This document shows, one piece after another, positions 35,596-45,600 of a stretch of 64,000 nucleotides of DNA. The notes under the pieces are model-generated. The model was given only the letters and a program-made list of their open reading frames with translations, did not search any database and was not told the origin of the DNA. Origin of the DNA: Pigmentiphaga litoralis (GTDB lineage Bacteria; Pseudomonadota; Gammaproteobacteria; Burkholderiales; Burkholderiaceae_B); the NCBI RefSeq assembly GCF_014651835.1, contig NZ_BMXQ01000002.1, forward strand, positions 372,001 through 436,000. Direction: 5' to 3'. Numbering within the stretch: the first letter of the stretch is position 1; the number at the start of each line of letters is the position of its first letter. A program made the position numbers and the translations under genes.

Positions 35596-36039
35596 TCAGT
35601 GCAGCAGGTCGGGCATGTCCTGACGATCGGTGGGGCCAAGATCGTCCGGGGCCTGCGACGAATGATGCAGCACCAGCCGCCAGCCCGCCGTGCCCTTGTG
35701 GAACACGTTGGTCGCATAACAATTGACGATCTGCTGGCCCTGTTCCGTGTCGACGGTCAGTTGCTCGACCACGGTATGGACCGCATTCATCATGCTCTGC
35801 ATGGCGTGCTGGCGCGTCGGCCGGATCGGCACCGGCGCGTTGCTCAGGATTTCCTGCCAGGAGCTCTGCACGGCGTCATGGCCGATCAGGCGCTGGCCGC
35901 CCGGGTGGATGCAGACGACTTCGTCGTCATCCGACCAGACTTCCATCAGCTGGGCCAGATCGCCCTTTTCGAGCGCTTCGTAAAAAGCGTGCTCGGCTTC
36001 GTCGGGGGTGGCGAACAGATTGGTTTTGCGTGGCGTCAT
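35596..36039 (-). CDS. SnoaL/NTF2-like domain protein (DUF4440 type)
   Basis: A 147-residue single-domain protein with the cone-shaped NTF2 fold pattern: an N-terminal helix (DEAEHAFYEALEKGDLAQLMEVWSD broken by conserved Trp), then VVCIHPGGQRLIG, a C-terminal strand pair (NCYATNVFHKGTAGWRLVLHHSS). Such proteins serve as small-molecule binding or isomerase domains; no catalytic residue can be assigned. It starts two bases after the purU stop, so it is in the purU operon. Confidence 0.8.
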   Translation of the reverse strand: MTPRKTNLFATPDEAEHAFYEALEKGDLAQLMEVWSDDDEVVCIHPGGQRLIGHDAVQSSWQEILSNAPVPIRPTRQHAMQSMMNAVHTVVEQLTVDTEQGQQIVNCYATNVFHKGTAGWRLVLHHSSQAPDDLGPTDRQDMPDLLH

Positions 36040-36041
36040 GA

Positions 36042-36896
36042 TCAGCGGAACACGATGGTCTTGTGACCGTTCAACAGGATACGGTGCTCGACATGCCAGC
36101 GTACCGCACGCGAGAGCACCAGGCATTCGACGTCGCGGCCGACGGCAGTGAGCGTTTCGGGCGACATGCTGTGATCCACCCGGGCAATGTCCTGCTCGAT
36201 GATCGGACCTTCGTCCAGGTCGGCCGTCACGTAATGCGCCGTGGCGCCGATCAGCTTCACGCCGCGTTCATGCGCCTGGTAGTACGGGCGCGCGCCCTTG
36301 AAGCTGGGCAAGAAGCTGTGATGGATGTTGATGGCGCGGCCCGACAGCGCCTCGCACATCTCGCTCGACAAAATCTGCATGTAGCGCGCCAGCACCACCA
36401 GGTCGATCTTTTCGCGTTCCGCGATCTGCAGCACCTGGCGTTCCTGTTGCGCCTTGTCGCCATTGACGACGGGCAGGTGATAGAACGGGATGCCATAGGA
36501 CGCCGACAGCAGCGCAAAGTCGGGATGGTTGGATACGATCGCCGGGATCTCGATCGGCAACTGGCCGCTCTTGACCCGGAACAGCAGGTCGTTCAGGCAA
36601 TGCCCATGCTTGCTGACCATGAGCATGACGCGCGACTTGCGCTGCGCATCGCGGATCTGCCACTGCATGCTGAAGCGCGTCGCGACGGTCACGAACTGCG
36701 CCTGGATGTCGGCCGCCGTCATGGCGGCGGGCATCTCGAAGTGCACTCGCAGGAAGAACAGCCCCGTATCCTTGTCGCCGAACTGCTGCGAATCCAGGAT
36801 GTTGCAGCCACGTTCAAACAGGAATTCCGAAACGTGAAAGACGATCCCGATCGAGTCCGGGCAAGCGAGCGTCAGGATATGGTCGTTTTGCTGCAC
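36042..36896 (-). CDS. purU: Formyltetrahydrofolate deformylase
   Basis: A 284-residue PurU, which hydrolyses 10-formyl-THF to formate and THF, balancing one-carbon pools. It has an N-terminal ACT domain (DHILTLACPDSIGIVFHVSEFLFERG) and a C-terminal formyl-hydrolase domain with NIHHSFLPSFKGARPY and the catalytic-Asp segment DLDEGPIIEQD. The start is a GTG at 36896 with AGGA seven bases upstream; no ATG in frame fits the ACT-domain start. It heads the purU - SnoaL - yheT operon. Confidence 0.94.
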   Translation of the reverse strand: MQQNDHILTLACPDSIGIVFHVSEFLFERGCNILDSQQFGDKDTGLFFLRVHFEMPAAMTAADIQAQFVTVATRFSMQWQIRDAQRKSRVMLMVSKHGHCLNDLLFRVKSGQLPIEIPAIVSNHPDFALLSASYGIPFYHLPVVNGDKAQQERQVLQIAEREKIDLVVLARYMQILSSEMCEALSGRAINIHHSFLPSFKGARPYYQAHERGVKLIGATAHYVTADLDEGPIIEQDIARVDHSMSPETLTAVGRDVECLVLSRAVRWHVEHRILLNGHKTIVFR

Positions 36897-36957
36897 GAAA
36901 GATTCCTGTAGAGATGAAGCGCGTCCGGCAAGCCGGAGGGGCGCCGATGAAACGACA

Positions 36958-36977
36958 AGCCCCGGAAGTCCGGGGCT
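36958..36977 (-). terminator. Probable terminator hairpin between the zinc-finger gene and purU
   Basis: AGCCCCGGA and TCCGGGGCT form a 9-bp perfect stem with a 2-base centre. On the minus strand it is followed by TGTCGTTTC, so it lacks a proper T-run and may pause or stabilise the 3' end rather than terminate strongly. It lies after the zinc-finger gene stop at 37034. Confidence 0.5.
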
Positions 36978-37033
36978 GGCCGTTGCGGTCGGGCTGAGCG
37001 GTGGGCGCAAGCCCGTGCCAGGAGCGTCAGGCC

Positions 37034-37234
37034 TCAGTGGCCGTGGACCTTGGCGCCTGGCTTGAGCCGGTATTCCTGGCCACAGTACGAGCACATGGCC
37101 GCGCCGGTGGTCGCAACGTCAAGGAACACCTTGGGGTGCATGTTCCAGAGTGGCGTGTGCGGGCCGGGGCAGGAAATGGGCAGATCCTCGGCATCGACTT
37201 CGATGACGCCGGTGGGCGCATTCACATCAGACAT
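37034..37234 (-). CDS. Small zinc-finger (CHCC) domain protein
   Basis: A 66-residue protein with metal-ligand candidates C22, H26 or H33, C48 and C51 (SCPGPH...CSYCGQEY), the CHCC zinc-finger pattern shared with the mitochondrial complex I subunit NDUFS6. CAGGAG lies before the ATG. It follows ilvE after 13 bases, an arrangement conserved in beta-proteobacteria. Its function is not known to me. Confidence 0.88.
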   Translation of the reverse strand: MSDVNAPTGVIEVDAEDLPISCPGPHTPLWNMHPKVFLDVATTGAAMCSYCGQEYRLKPGAKVHGH

Positions 37235-37247
37235 GGTTGACTCCTGG

Positions 37248-38168
37248 TCAGACCTGCGTGAGCCAGTGTTGGTACTTGGGATTGCGGCCCGCGACCAGTT
37301 CGAAGAAGGCGCTTTGCAGGCGTTCGGTGACGGGACCGCGGCGGCCTTCGCCGATCGTGCGGTTATCCAGTTCGCGGATCGGCGTGATTTCGGCGGCGGT
37401 ACCGCTGAAGAACGCTTCGTCGGCAATGTAGATGTCATCGCGCGTCAGGCGCTTGCTGACGATCTTCAGGCCCAGGTCTTCGGCCAGCGAATACACCGTC
37501 GCGCGGGTGATGCCCGACAGCGCCGATGCGATTTCCGGTTCGTAGATCACGCCGTCACGCACGATGAAGACGTTCTCGCCGGCGCCTTCGGCCACGAAGC
37601 CGTCGGTGTCCAGCAGCAGGGCTTCGTCGTAGCCGTTCTCGGTCGCTTCCATGTTGGCCAGGATCGAGTTGGCGTAGGTCGAGGCGAGCTTGGCGCGCGG
37701 CATCGTCACGTTCACGTGATGGCGGGCGAACGACGAAGTCTTGACGCGAATGCCCTTTTCGAGGCCTTCGGCGCCCAGGTAGGCACCCCATTCCCAGGCG
37801 GCGATCGCAACGTGGACCTTCGCGCCCTTGGGCGAGACACCCATCTTTTCGGAGCCGTAGAAGGCAATCGGACGCAGATAGCAGGACTCGAGCTTGTTCG
37901 CGCGGATCACTTCCTTCTGGGCTTCGATCAGCTGTTCCTTGCTGTAGGGCAGGGCCATCTGATAGATGCGGCCAGAGTTGACCAGGCGGTCGGTATGTTC
38001 CTTGACACGGAAAATCGAGGTGCCCGATTCCGTCTTGTACGCACGTACACCCTCGAATACCGCCAACCCATAGTGCAGGGAGTGTGTGAGCACGTGGGTA
38101 TTGGCTTCACGCCAGGGTACGAGCTTGCCGTCGTACCAGATGAAGCCGTCGCGGTCTGCCATCGACAT
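37248..38168 (-). CDS. ilvE: Branched-chain amino acid aminotransferase
   Basis: A 306-residue fold-IV PLP aminotransferase interconverting Val, Leu and Ile with their 2-keto acids. PLP-binding lysine K160 lies in TMPRAKLASTYANS; other family marks are HSLHYGLAVFEGVRAY, the EGAGENVFIV region and FFSGTAAEITP. GGAG precedes the ATG at 38168. The zinc-finger gene follows. Divergent azlCD, which export branched-chain amino acids, lie on the other side. Confidence 0.95.
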   Translation of the reverse strand: MSMADRDGFIWYDGKLVPWREANTHVLTHSLHYGLAVFEGVRAYKTESGTSIFRVKEHTDRLVNSGRIYQMALPYSKEQLIEAQKEVIRANKLESCYLRPIAFYGSEKMGVSPKGAKVHVAIAAWEWGAYLGAEGLEKGIRVKTSSFARHHVNVTMPRAKLASTYANSILANMEATENGYDEALLLDTDGFVAEGAGENVFIVRDGVIYEPEIASALSGITRATVYSLAEDLGLKIVSKRLTRDDIYIADEAFFSGTAAEITPIRELDNRTIGEGRRGPVTERLQSAFFELVAGRNPKYQHWLTQV

Positions 38169-38193
38169 GTTGGATCTCCGAAATTAGCCGAGT

Positions 38194-38202
38194 ATTGTAG
38201 CA
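38194..38202 (-). promoter_or_regulatory. Possible extended -10 promoter for ilvE
   Basis: On the minus strand TGCTACAAT matches an extended -10 element (TGn-TACAAT), 26 bases before the ilvE ATG. No good -35 hexamer is placed 17 bases upstream, which is acceptable for an extended -10 promoter. The leader is therefore very short. Confidence 0.4.
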
Positions 38203-38333
38203 ACCAAGGCGGCAATTTGCTTTTTCGGGGCACAGCCGCTAGGGCGACCGTGGTTTTGCCGACAGGTCGGCCCTGCAGTGCCCAGTACACCGCCTAGTAC
38301 AATCTGCTGCGCCCACCCCCCGCTGCACCCATC

Positions 38334-39188
38334 ATGCCTTCCCCAGATTTGCACAAGAACGACAGCGCATCGCCCGCTGCCGGCCGAGACCCTTCCACGC
38401 TTTCCCCGTTGTCGGACGCCGCGGGTTCCCCGCATCCGGACGCTGCCCGGACGCCCGACGAGATCCGTCAGGTGCAGCGCGCCGCGTTCAAGGACGGCGT
38501 GCGCGCGCTGGCCCCCGCGTCGCTGGCGATCGGCGTGTGGGGCCTGGTGACCGGCGTCGCCATGGTCAAGGTGGGGCTCACGCAATCCCTGGCGCTGGGC
38601 ATGACCCTGGTGGTGTATGCCGGATCCGCGCAGTTGACCTCGCTGCCGCTGATTCTGGCCGGCGCGCCGATCTGGCTGATCTTCCTGGCCTCGTTCGTGG
38701 TCAATCTGCGCTTCGTGATCTTTTCGGCTGCCTTCCATCCCTTCTTCCGACGCTATGGCGCCTGGAAGCGGCTGGTCATGGGCTACTTTTCGAGCGACAT
38801 CGGCTTCGTGCTGTTCATGCCCCGCTACAGCGACGCACCCGTCAAGGGCACGGCGGAACAGACCGGCTTCTTCTGGGGCGTGGCGGTGGGCAACTGGCTG
38901 GTCTGGCAGGTCTCGTCGATCGTCGGGGTGGTGGTAGGGGCGCTGATTCCGGCGGCATGGTCGCTTGAATTCGCGGCCGTGCTGGCGCTGATGTCGATCG
39001 TGGTGCCGATGGCCAAGGGCCGGCCGGTGCTGGCCGCGATCGTTGCGGCTGCCGTGGTCGGGTGGGCCGGGCAACCGTTGCCGCTGCGGCTGGGGCTCGT
39101 CGCGGCGGTAATCGCCGGCGTGACGGCCGGCATGCTGGTGGAACGGGCAGAAGCCCGCAGCGCCGGGCGCACCGGAGCCGCATCATGA
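38334..39188 (+). CDS. azlC: AzlC-family branched-chain amino acid exporter, large subunit
   Basis: A 284-residue inner-membrane permease. A polar Pro/Ser-rich N-terminus (~50 residues, longer than usual) leads into the AzlC core: ALAPASLAIGVWGLVTGVAMV, then AGSAQLTSLPLILAGAPIW and NLRFVIFSAAFHPFF, which is the family signature. About seven hydrophobic helices are visible. It forms a two-component exporter with the 4-base-overlapping azlD. It is divergent from ilvE. Confidence 0.92.
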   Translation: MPSPDLHKNDSASPAAGRDPSTLSPLSDAAGSPHPDAARTPDEIRQVQRAAFKDGVRALAPASLAIGVWGLVTGVAMVKVGLTQSLALGMTLVVYAGSAQLTSLPLILAGAPIWLIFLASFVVNLRFVIFSAAFHPFFRRYGAWKRLVMGYFSSDIGFVLFMPRYSDAPVKGTAEQTGFFWGVAVGNWLVWQVSSIVGVVVGALIPAAWSLEFAAVLALMSIVVPMAKGRPVLAAIVAAAVVGWAGQPLPLRLGLVAAVIAGVTAGMLVERAEARSAGRTGAAS

Positions 39189-39535
39189 CCCCGGCCATCT
39201 TTCCGCCGATCAACGACACCTTTTACGTGTGGCTCGCGATCATCGCTCTCGGCCTGTGCACGGCCGTGACGCGGGCCAGCTTCATGCTGCTGGGCGACCG
39301 GCTGCCCTTGCCCGACGTGGTGCGCCGCGCCTTGCGCTACGCCCCGGCCGCGGCCCTGGTCGCCATCATCGTGCCCGACCTGCTGCCGTGGTCGCCGGTG
39401 ACCGGCCCGATGTTCGACATCAAGGTGATCGCGGCCGCGTTTGGCGTGGTCGCCATGGTCATGACGCGCAGCACGGTCGCCATGATCGTGGCGGGGATGC
39501 TGGCGCTGTGGGCGCTTCGGGCGATGCTGGGGTAG
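39185..39535 (+). CDS. azlD: AzlD-family branched-chain amino acid exporter, small subunit
   Basis: A 116-residue membrane protein with about four helices. The segment AVTRASFMLLGDRLPLPDVVRRALRYAPAAAL (broken here for clarity: TRASFMLLG, RRALRYAPAA) is the AzlD signature. Its ATG overlaps the azlC stop (ATGA), so the subunits are coupled in translation. Confidence 0.92.
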   Translation: MTPAIFPPINDTFYVWLAIIALGLCTAVTRASFMLLGDRLPLPDVVRRALRYAPAAALVAIIVPDLLPWSPVTGPMFDIKVIAAAFGVVAMVMTRSTVAMIVAGMLALWALRAMLG

Positions 39536-39536
39536 C

Positions 39537-39557
39537 AGGCCGCTCTGGCTGCGGCCT
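39537..39557. terminator. Hairpin between convergent azlD and glnE
   Basis: AGGCCGC and GCGGCCT form a 7-bp perfect stem with a 7-base loop in the 32-base gap between the two convergent stops. No T-run follows on either strand, so termination would be weak or Rho-assisted. Confidence 0.4.
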
Positions 39558-39567
39558 CGTCAACGCC

Positions 39568-42459
39568 TCAAGGCGTCGCCGCCTGCCGCGGCCCCATCAC
39601 CGTCTCCCATAGTTCGATGACTGCGGCGCGTTCCACCGTCAGCATGTCCTGCGGCACCCGTGCCTTGTCCAGCCCCTGCAACCGCAGCGCGTGCTGCTCG
39701 CGCCGCAAGGTGCGGTAGGCGTCGCCGGCGCGCATGGCCAGCGGCTGCGGCAGCAGGCCGGCCTCGGCGGCCAGGCGCAGCAGCGTGATGTTGCCCAGGT
39801 TTTCCAGCAGGCGCGGGTGGTCGGCCGCGTAGCGCAGCACCAGGTATTGCGTCACGAATTCGACATCCACCATGCCGCCCGGATCGTGCTTCAGATCGAA
39901 CAGGGGCGTGCGGTTCACGTGCCCTTCGTTCATCTTCTTGCGCATGTCGATCACGTCGCGCGCCAGCTTGTCGGGATCGCGCGGCATCAGCATCACTTGC
40001 CGGCGGATTGCTTCGAAGCGAGCACCCACATGCGGATCACCCACTGCGAAGCGGGCCCGTGTGATGGCCTGGTGTTCCCACGGCCACGCGTGTTCCTTCT
40101 GATAGCGCTCGAAGGCCTCGGTAGAAATCACCATCAGCCCGGCCTGGCCGTCGGGCCGCAGCCGCAGGTCGATTTCATACAGCCGGCCCGACGCAGTCAG
40201 GGACCCCAGCCACGACAGAATGCGCTGGCCGAAGCGGGCGTAGACCTCGCCGGCGTCTTCCCGGCTGTCTTCGAACAGGAACACCAGGTCCAGGTCCGAC
40301 GCATAGCCCATTTCCTTGCCGCCATGCTTGCCGTAGGCGATCACGGCAAAGCGTGCGGGCGACGCGCCGCCATCGCGCGACACCTGCGGCCAAACGCGCT
40401 TCAGGGTCTCGCGCAGCAGCAAGTCGGCCAGCATGGACAGGAAGTCGCCCAGGCGTTCCACCGTCAGCTTGCCTTCCAGGTCCTGCGCCAGCAAGTGGAA
40501 GCCCCACTGGCGCTGCACGTCGCGCATGATGTTCATCTGCCGTTCGATATCCGGCGTGGGCGGCGTGCCTTCGATCACGCAGCGGTCCAGGTCGTTGCTC
40601 AGGGCCTGGGCGATCTGGTCGAAATTCGGCGGGGCCAGCAAGGTGCGCCAGTCCAGCAGTTCGTCCAGCAGGATGGGGTGACGGATCAGATACTGCGCCG
40701 CCCATTCGCTGGCAGCCATGATGCGTGCGACCCGGGCCAGGGTGTCGGGAAATTCCGTCAACAAGGCCATGTAGGCGCTGCGCTGCGCAATGTTTTCAAT
40801 CAGGTCGGACATCCGCAAGAACGCGGGGCCCGGCGCCTTGGTGAGCGCCGCGGCCTGGATCACGGCCGGAAGCAGGGCGGACAGCCGGCGGCGGCTGGCG
40901 TCCGACAGGGTGCGGATGCGGCTGCCATTGAGCATGGCCAGCCCCCGCGGAAGCAGGTCGGCTTCCAGCGCCGGCAGGTGCAGGCGCAAATGCATGGCCA
41001 GTACCGTTTCGGGGTCGGAATCGGCCGCAGAGGGATCGCAGGCCAGCAGCGGAACGCCGTCGTTGTCGGGCGGGTAGTTACCGTTGGCGTCAGCGCAGGC
41101 CGGGCCTGATGGCGCCGGGTCGCCATTGGGCACTACCCCGGCCACCACGCCCTGGCGCCCGAACACATCCCTGAAGGTCTGTTCGACGAACTGCCGGTGC
41201 CCGGCCAGTTCCGCCTCGAAGGCATCCAGCGTCTCGAAGCCCATCGCGCGGGCCAGGTCCAGGCGGCGATCGGGCTCGTGCGGCAGCAGGTGGGTCTGCT
41301 GATCTTCCCGGTATTGCAGGGCGTGTTCGGTCCGGCGCAAAAAGCGGTAGGCCGCTTCCAGGCGCGCCGAATCCCCGTGCGACACCAGTCCGGTATCGGT
41401 TTCGACGCGCAGGGCCGCCAGCAGCCCCCGCGTCTGCAGCGACGGCTGTCGCCCGCCGCGTATCAGCTGCGACAGTTGCACCACGAACTCGATTTCGCGG
41501 ATGCCGCCTTCGCCCAGCTTGATATTGTCGGCCTGCGTGGTGTCCGGCCCCGACCCCTTGAACGCCCGCCGGTTCCAGTCTTCGCGAATGCGTTCGCGCA
41601 GGCCGCGCAGGGCCGCCAACGCGTCAAAGTCGAAATACTTGCGGTAGACAAACGGCCGGCGCAGCGCTTCCAGCTGGGCCGCCTGGGACGACACGTCGCT
41701 GCCCTCGAACGCCGACACCTCGATCCGCCGCGCCTTCAGCCACGCATACCGTTCCCACTCCCGGCCCTGCGAGACCAGATAGTTCTCGAACGCATCCAGG
41801 CTCCAGGCCAGCGGTCCGGAATCGCCATCGGGCCGCAGCCGCAGGTCGGTCCGGAACACGTGCCCGTCGGCGTCGATCTCGGAAATCACCGGCATCATCC
41901 GCCGAGTCAGCCGGCCGTAGAACTCGTGATGCGAGATGGGCCGGCGGCCATCGGTTTCGCCTTCGTCCCCATACAGCATGACCAGGTCGATGTCGGACGA
42001 CACATTCAACTCTTCGCCGCCCAGCTTGCCCATGCCGACGATCAGCATCTCCTGGGGCAGGCCGCTGGCGATCTCGCGCGGAATGCCGTGCACCTCGGCC
42101 AGTTCGGCGGCCACGCTGCGGTAGGCCTGCGTAATGGCCAGATCCGCCAGGCGCGTCATGGCCGTCACGACTTCTTCCAGCGGCGCCAGGCCGCCCAGGT
42201 CGCGAATCATGATCGTGCAGAACACCCGTTCGCGCAGTTGGCGCAGCACGGCCCGGCAATCGGCCACGGGCAGCGGGCCGGCCGGCGCGACGCCCCGGCG
42301 CGCGCACAGTTCTTCGAACCAGGTGGTCAGCGTCTCGCCGGTGAGCGGGTCCTGCGCGCCGTCGGCCAGGCCGTCCGCCCACTTGGGCTGCGCGTTCAGG
42401 CGCCGCCGCAGGTGGCCGGACCAGGCCAGGGCGGGAGCAAGAAGGGAAGAATCTGACAT
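39568..42459 (-). CDS. glnE: Bifunctional glutamine synthetase adenylyltransferase/adenylyl-removing enzyme
   Basis: A 963-residue cytoplasmic enzyme that adenylylates and deadenylylates glutamine synthetase under PII control. It has two nucleotidyltransferase domains: the N-terminal adenylyl-removing one around [20 protein letters not shown] (residues ~148-167) and the C-terminal adenylylating one around [20 protein letters not shown] (~710). A polar Pro/Asp insertion with [10 protein letters not shown] and [12 protein letters not shown] lies between them (~435-470). The start at 42459 (MSDSSLL) is preferred; an ATG at 42480 is in frame and neither has a strong ribosome site. Confidence 0.95.
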   Translation of the reverse strand: MSDSSLLAPALAWSGHLRRRLNAQPKWADGLADGAQDPLTGETLTTWFEELCARRGVAPAGPLPVADCRAVLRQLRERVFCTIMIRDLGGLAPLEEVVTAMTRLADLAITQAYRSVAAELAEVHGIPREIASGLPQEMLIVGMGKLGGEELNVSSDIDLVMLYGDEGETDGRRPISHHEFYGRLTRRMMPVISEIDADGHVFRTDLRLRPDGDSGPLAWSLDAFENYLVSQGREWERYAWLKARRIEVSAFEGSDVSSQAAQLEALRRPFVYRKYFDFDALAALRGLRERIREDWNRRAFKGSGPDTTQADNIKLGEGGIREIEFVVQLSQLIRGGRQPSLQTRGLLAALRVETDTGLVSHGDSARLEAAYRFLRRTEHALQYREDQQTHLLPHEPDRRLDLARAMGFETLDAFEAELAGHRQFVEQTFRDVFGRQGVVAGVVPNGDPAPSGPACADANGNYPPDNDGVPLLACDPSAADSDPETVLAMHLRLHLPALEADLLPRGLAMLNGSRIRTLSDASRRRLSALLPAVIQAAALTKAPGPAFLRMSDLIENIAQRSAYMALLTEFPDTLARVARIMAASEWAAQYLIRHPILLDELLDWRTLLAPPNFDQIAQALSNDLDRCVIEGTPPTPDIERQMNIMRDVQRQWGFHLLAQDLEGKLTVERLGDFLSMLADLLLRETLKRVWPQVSRDGGASPARFAVIAYGKHGGKEMGYASDLDLVFLFEDSREDAGEVYARFGQRILSWLGSLTASGRLYEIDLRLRPDGQAGLMVISTEAFERYQKEHAWPWEHQAITRARFAVGDPHVGARFEAIRRQVMLMPRDPDKLARDVIDMRKKMNEGHVNRTPLFDLKHDPGGMVDVEFVTQYLVLRYAADHPRLLENLGNITLLRLAAEAGLLPQPLAMRAGDAYRTLRREQHALRLQGLDKARVPQDMLTVERAAVIELWETVMGPRQAATP

Positions 42460-42671
42460 GGGCGGTCTCGTCAAAAGCATAAATAGACTGGCGTGAACAG
42501 ACGGTCATGGCGGAAGTGGCCGCTTCGGTGTGGCCTATCCGCTGACACGATTGTCTCTCGTTACGCTGTTTTTGATCTGTAGCAGCATAAGCCAGGTTCT
42601 ACGCGGTAAGCTTCGCCTCAGCCTCCGATCCGGCCTGCCCGGACCGCCGCATCCTCCCCTGTCCTTCCTAC

Positions 42672-45600
42672 GTGCGTCTGTCTCCTCTGTACCGTCTCGT
42701 CGTTCGACCCGCCCTGTTGTTGCTGCTGGCCGGCTACTTCCTGTTCGCGTTCGCCGTGATCGCGCTCCGGTACGTGGTGCTGCCCGCGATCGACGACTAC
42801 CGGCCGACGCTCGAGCGGCTGGTCAGCCGGCAGGCCGGCGTGCCGGTACGCATTGGCGCCATCGACGCCAACTGGATGGGACTGCACCCCCGGCTGGTGC
42901 TGCGCGATGTCGACGTGCTCGATGCCCAAGGGCGGGTCGCCCTGGCCTTGCCGCGCATCGCCACCCTGTTTTCGTGGCGCAGCCTGCTGGTCTTCGAACC
43001 GCGTCTGCTGCAATTGCAGCTCGAGGCGCCCCACATCGATATCCGGCGCGATAGCGGCGGCCGCATCTGGGTTGCGGGGGTGTCGTTCGACCCGCATGAA
43101 CCCGGATCGCATGAGGCCAGCCGATGGCTGCTGGCGCAGCGCGACGTGTCCATGCGTGGCGGCACCGTACGCTGGCTGGACGAAATGGCCGACGCGCCGG
43201 CGCTGGACTTTCACGACGTCGCGTTCAGGCTGCGCAACAACGGCCGGCGGCACCGTGCGGCGCTGCTCGCCACGCCGCCGCCGGCCCTGGCCTCCACCAT
43301 CGACGTGCGCGCCGAGTTTTCCCACCGCCTGTTCGAAACCCAGCCGACTGACATGACGCGCTGGCGCGGCACGATCTACGGCAACGCCGATTTCATCGAC
43401 CTGCTGGAATGGCGGTCGTGGTTGCCGCTGTCGCAGACGGTGCTCAATGGCTACGGCGCGCTGCGTGGGTGGGCCGATTTTCGCGATGGGCGGGTGCACC
43501 ATGTGCTGGCCGACGTGGCCCTGCATGATCTCGACCTGCAACTGGTGCACGGCCAGCCCGCCTTGCCCTTGCGGGATCTGGTGGCCCGGGTGGACGCCGG
43601 CAAGGATGCCTCCGGCCACCGCGTGACCCTGACCCACCCGCGCATGCAGATCGGCGCGGGCGAGGCCATGACGCCGGGCACGGTCACGGCCAGCTACGCC
43701 GCCGACACCGATGCCGGGGAGTTGCGGATGCCGATGCTGTCGCTGGGCGCGCTCCGCGACATGGCGCCTAGCCTGCCCTTGCCCGAGACGACCCGCACGC
43801 GCATTGCGCAGGCCCAGCCCGCGGGGCGGCTGGATGACGTGATCCTGACATGGCAGGGAGACCCGCTGAAGGTGCTGCCGGCTGCCGGCGGGGCCTCGCC
43901 AACCGCATCGGCGCCCGCTGTTGCATCTCCGCCCGCTGTCGCGTCGGCGCCTGCAAGTCGCGCCGGCGATTTCCCTTTGCACACGTTTCACCTGCAGACC
44001 CGCTTTTCCGGCCTGTCCCTGACGGCCGCGCCGGTGCCGACCGGCAAAGACGTCCACCACGCGCAGCGCCCGGGCGTCACCAACCTGAGCGGCACGCTGG
44101 ACGCCGGTCCGCGCGCCGCCACGCTGTCCATCGACGCGTCCGACCTCACCCTGACCCTGCCAGGCGTGTTTGCAGCGCCCCTTGTACCCGTGCAGCGGCT
44201 GGTCGGCGACATTCGGATCGACCGGCCCGAACAGGGGCCCATGACCGTCACGATGTCCAAGGTCGAATTCGAGCAGGCACGCAATCGGGGCCATGTGCAG
44301 GCGACCTGGACCGCGCGCGGCCGCACCCCGGCAGGCTCGCTGGACCTGAGCGGGCAGCTGACCCGCGCCGATCCACGCGACGTGCATCGTTTCATACCCA
44401 CAGTCGTGCCCGACGACGTGCGCGTCTGGCTCAGGAACGCCTTGCTGGCTGGCACCGCGTCCGACGTCGACTTCCGCGTCAAGGGCGACCTGGCCGATTT
44501 TCCGTATGGAGACGGCAAGGCGGGCGAATTCCATGTGGCCGGCAAGTTCCAGGGCGTGACGCTGGAAGCGGCCGGTTCCGCGATGGGCAAGCCCGATATC
44601 TGGCCGCCCATCGACGACATCGCCGGGGATTTCGTGTTCGATCGCGTATCGATGGCGCTGCGCACGCGGGGCGGCAAGGTGCGGACGGCGCCGGATTCCT
44701 CGGTCATCCTGGGCGAGTCCGACGTTCGTATCGCCCATCTGGAAAAAGCCCCGCTGCTCGAGCTCGATACCGAGGCGCGGGGTACGGCCACCGACTTCCT
44801 GCGCTTCGTGCGCGAGACGCCTCTGGCGCGTACGGGCGGCCAGGTTCTGAACGACGCCAGCGCGACCGGCAACCTGGTGGTGCCGCTCAGCCTGCGGCTG
44901 CCACTCGAGCACGTCGATTTTGTGCGCGTCGAAGGCGACATCCAGCTGGCCGGCAACACCTTCCGCTTCAATGCGGACAGTCCGCCCCTGAGCCGGCTTG
45001 CCGGCACGCTGCATTTTTCCAATGATGGGATTTCCCCCAAGGACGTGACCGGCACGCTGCTTGAAGGCCCGGTCACGCTGTCGGGCGGGCCAGGCGCCAA
45101 TGGCGTCAATGAACTGGTGGCGAGCGGCACGGTGCCGGCGCGCGGCCTGCAGACCTTGTGGCCCGCGCCGGGCATGACGCGCCTGAGCGGGCAGGCGGCC
45201 TACCGCGCCACCGTGCAGGTTGCGACCGGCAAGCCGCCGCGCGCCGTGATCGAGTCCACCCTGCAGGGCCTGGGCCTGGACTTGCCCGTGCCGCTGCGCA
45301 AGGCGCCTGCCGACTCGTTGCCCTTGCGCGCCGAATGGGGCCCGCAAGAGCAGGCCGGCGCCAACGGCGACTGGCTGGCGGCCAGTGTGGGCGGCAGCCT
45401 GGTCAATCTGCACATTGAACGGGACCTGACCCTAGGCAGTGGCCAGTTGCGAGGGTTGCGCGGCGCACTGGGTGTGAACCGCGCGGCCACCCTGTCGGGA
45501 CCGGGCTTCGGGCTGGCCATCGATCTGCCCGTGCTGGATGTGGATCGCTGGCGCACGGTTATGGCCGAATTCGTGTCGCCCGCGCCTGCGCCGGTAGCGA

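Noticed and set aside
42618-45413. 931-residue minus-strand frame
   Set aside because: Antisense to yhdP, which has clear family features; the frame is His/Gln/Arg-rich without domains.
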